From positions 1 to 5,338 of the forward strand of contig CALFMQ010000459.1 in assembly GCA_937879825.1 (NCBI GenBank): a DNA stretch of 5,338 nucleotides. Direction: 5' to 3'. Position 1 is the stretch's first letter, and each line of letters starts with the position of its first letter. The position numbers were made by a program, and so were the translations under genes. This DNA comes from an uncultured Phycisphaerales bacterium (GTDB lineage Bacteria; Planctomycetota; Phycisphaerae; Phycisphaerales; UBA1924). Shown here in pieces: positions 5,294 through 5,338 of the stretch. Under the pieces are notes generated by a model. The model saw nothing but the letters and a program-made list of their open reading frames with translations, was not told the DNA's origin and made no database searches.

Positions 5294-5338
5294 TCAGTCG
5301 GCCGCGAGACCGGACTTCTCTCGAATCCAATCGCGGAT
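5294..5338 (-). CDS. 3' end of a convergent gene, product unknown
   Basis: Read on the minus strand, the last 45 bases encode IRDWIREKSGLAAD followed by TGA (5296-5294). The mix of charged and hydrophobic residues reads like a helical protein C-terminus, and 10 of 14 third codon positions are G or C. Its stop would lie six bases from the TAA of the surface-protein gene, a typical tail-to-tail arrangement. All three minus-strand frames are open over this short stretch, so the call is tentative and no product can be named. Confidence 0.4.
   Translation of the reverse strand: MRDWIREKSGLAAD

Overview
The window is GC-rich and most likely comes from a planctomycete, perhaps of class Phycisphaerae. 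The best evidence is the large protein at the right. It carries the LEPR-XLL motif near its N-terminus (LEPRILLSA), followed by an Ig-like domain, a cyclophilin domain and a repetitive beta-rich stalk. The DUF1573 lipid-free secreted protein and the high GC content fit this, but the lineage call is inference from protein style, not from a marker gene.

Layout, left to right. (1) Positions 2-139 hold the last 45 codons of a succinate dehydrogenase / fumarate reductase iron-sulfur subunit (sdhB). (2) After a 174-base gap comes a 353-residue exported DUF1573 protein (314-1375). (3) A 206-base gap contains a candidate structured RNA element at 1451-1501. It leads to a 167-residue low-complexity protein (1582-2085) with almost no charge and about 24% aromatic residues. 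(4) That gene ends in a perfect 9-bp inverted repeat and then a strong intrinsic terminator (2137-2175). (5) An extended -10-like promoter at 2205-2213 precedes a 1008-residue surface protein (2261-5287). (6) The last 45 bases look like the 3' end of a convergent gene on the minus strand.

The three complete genes all lie on the plus strand but need not form one operon. The terminator isolates the big surface protein from the genes upstream, and the long gap at 1376-1581 suggests that the low-complexity gene has its own leader. Two of the three complete products look exported or surface-located (a signal peptide on one, LEPR-XLL on the other). The low-complexity protein has no recognisable export signal.

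The most unusual item is the 167-residue protein. It is prion-like in composition (Asn, Gln, Gly, Pro, Phe, Tyr and Trp make up about two thirds of it), lacks Lys, Asp, His, Leu and Ile entirely, and has a well-placed ribosome binding site and a strong terminator. I do not recognise its family. The second item of interest is the fusion of a cyclophilin domain, with its catalytic Arg retained, to a LEPR-XLL surface protein with three repeats of about 110 residues.
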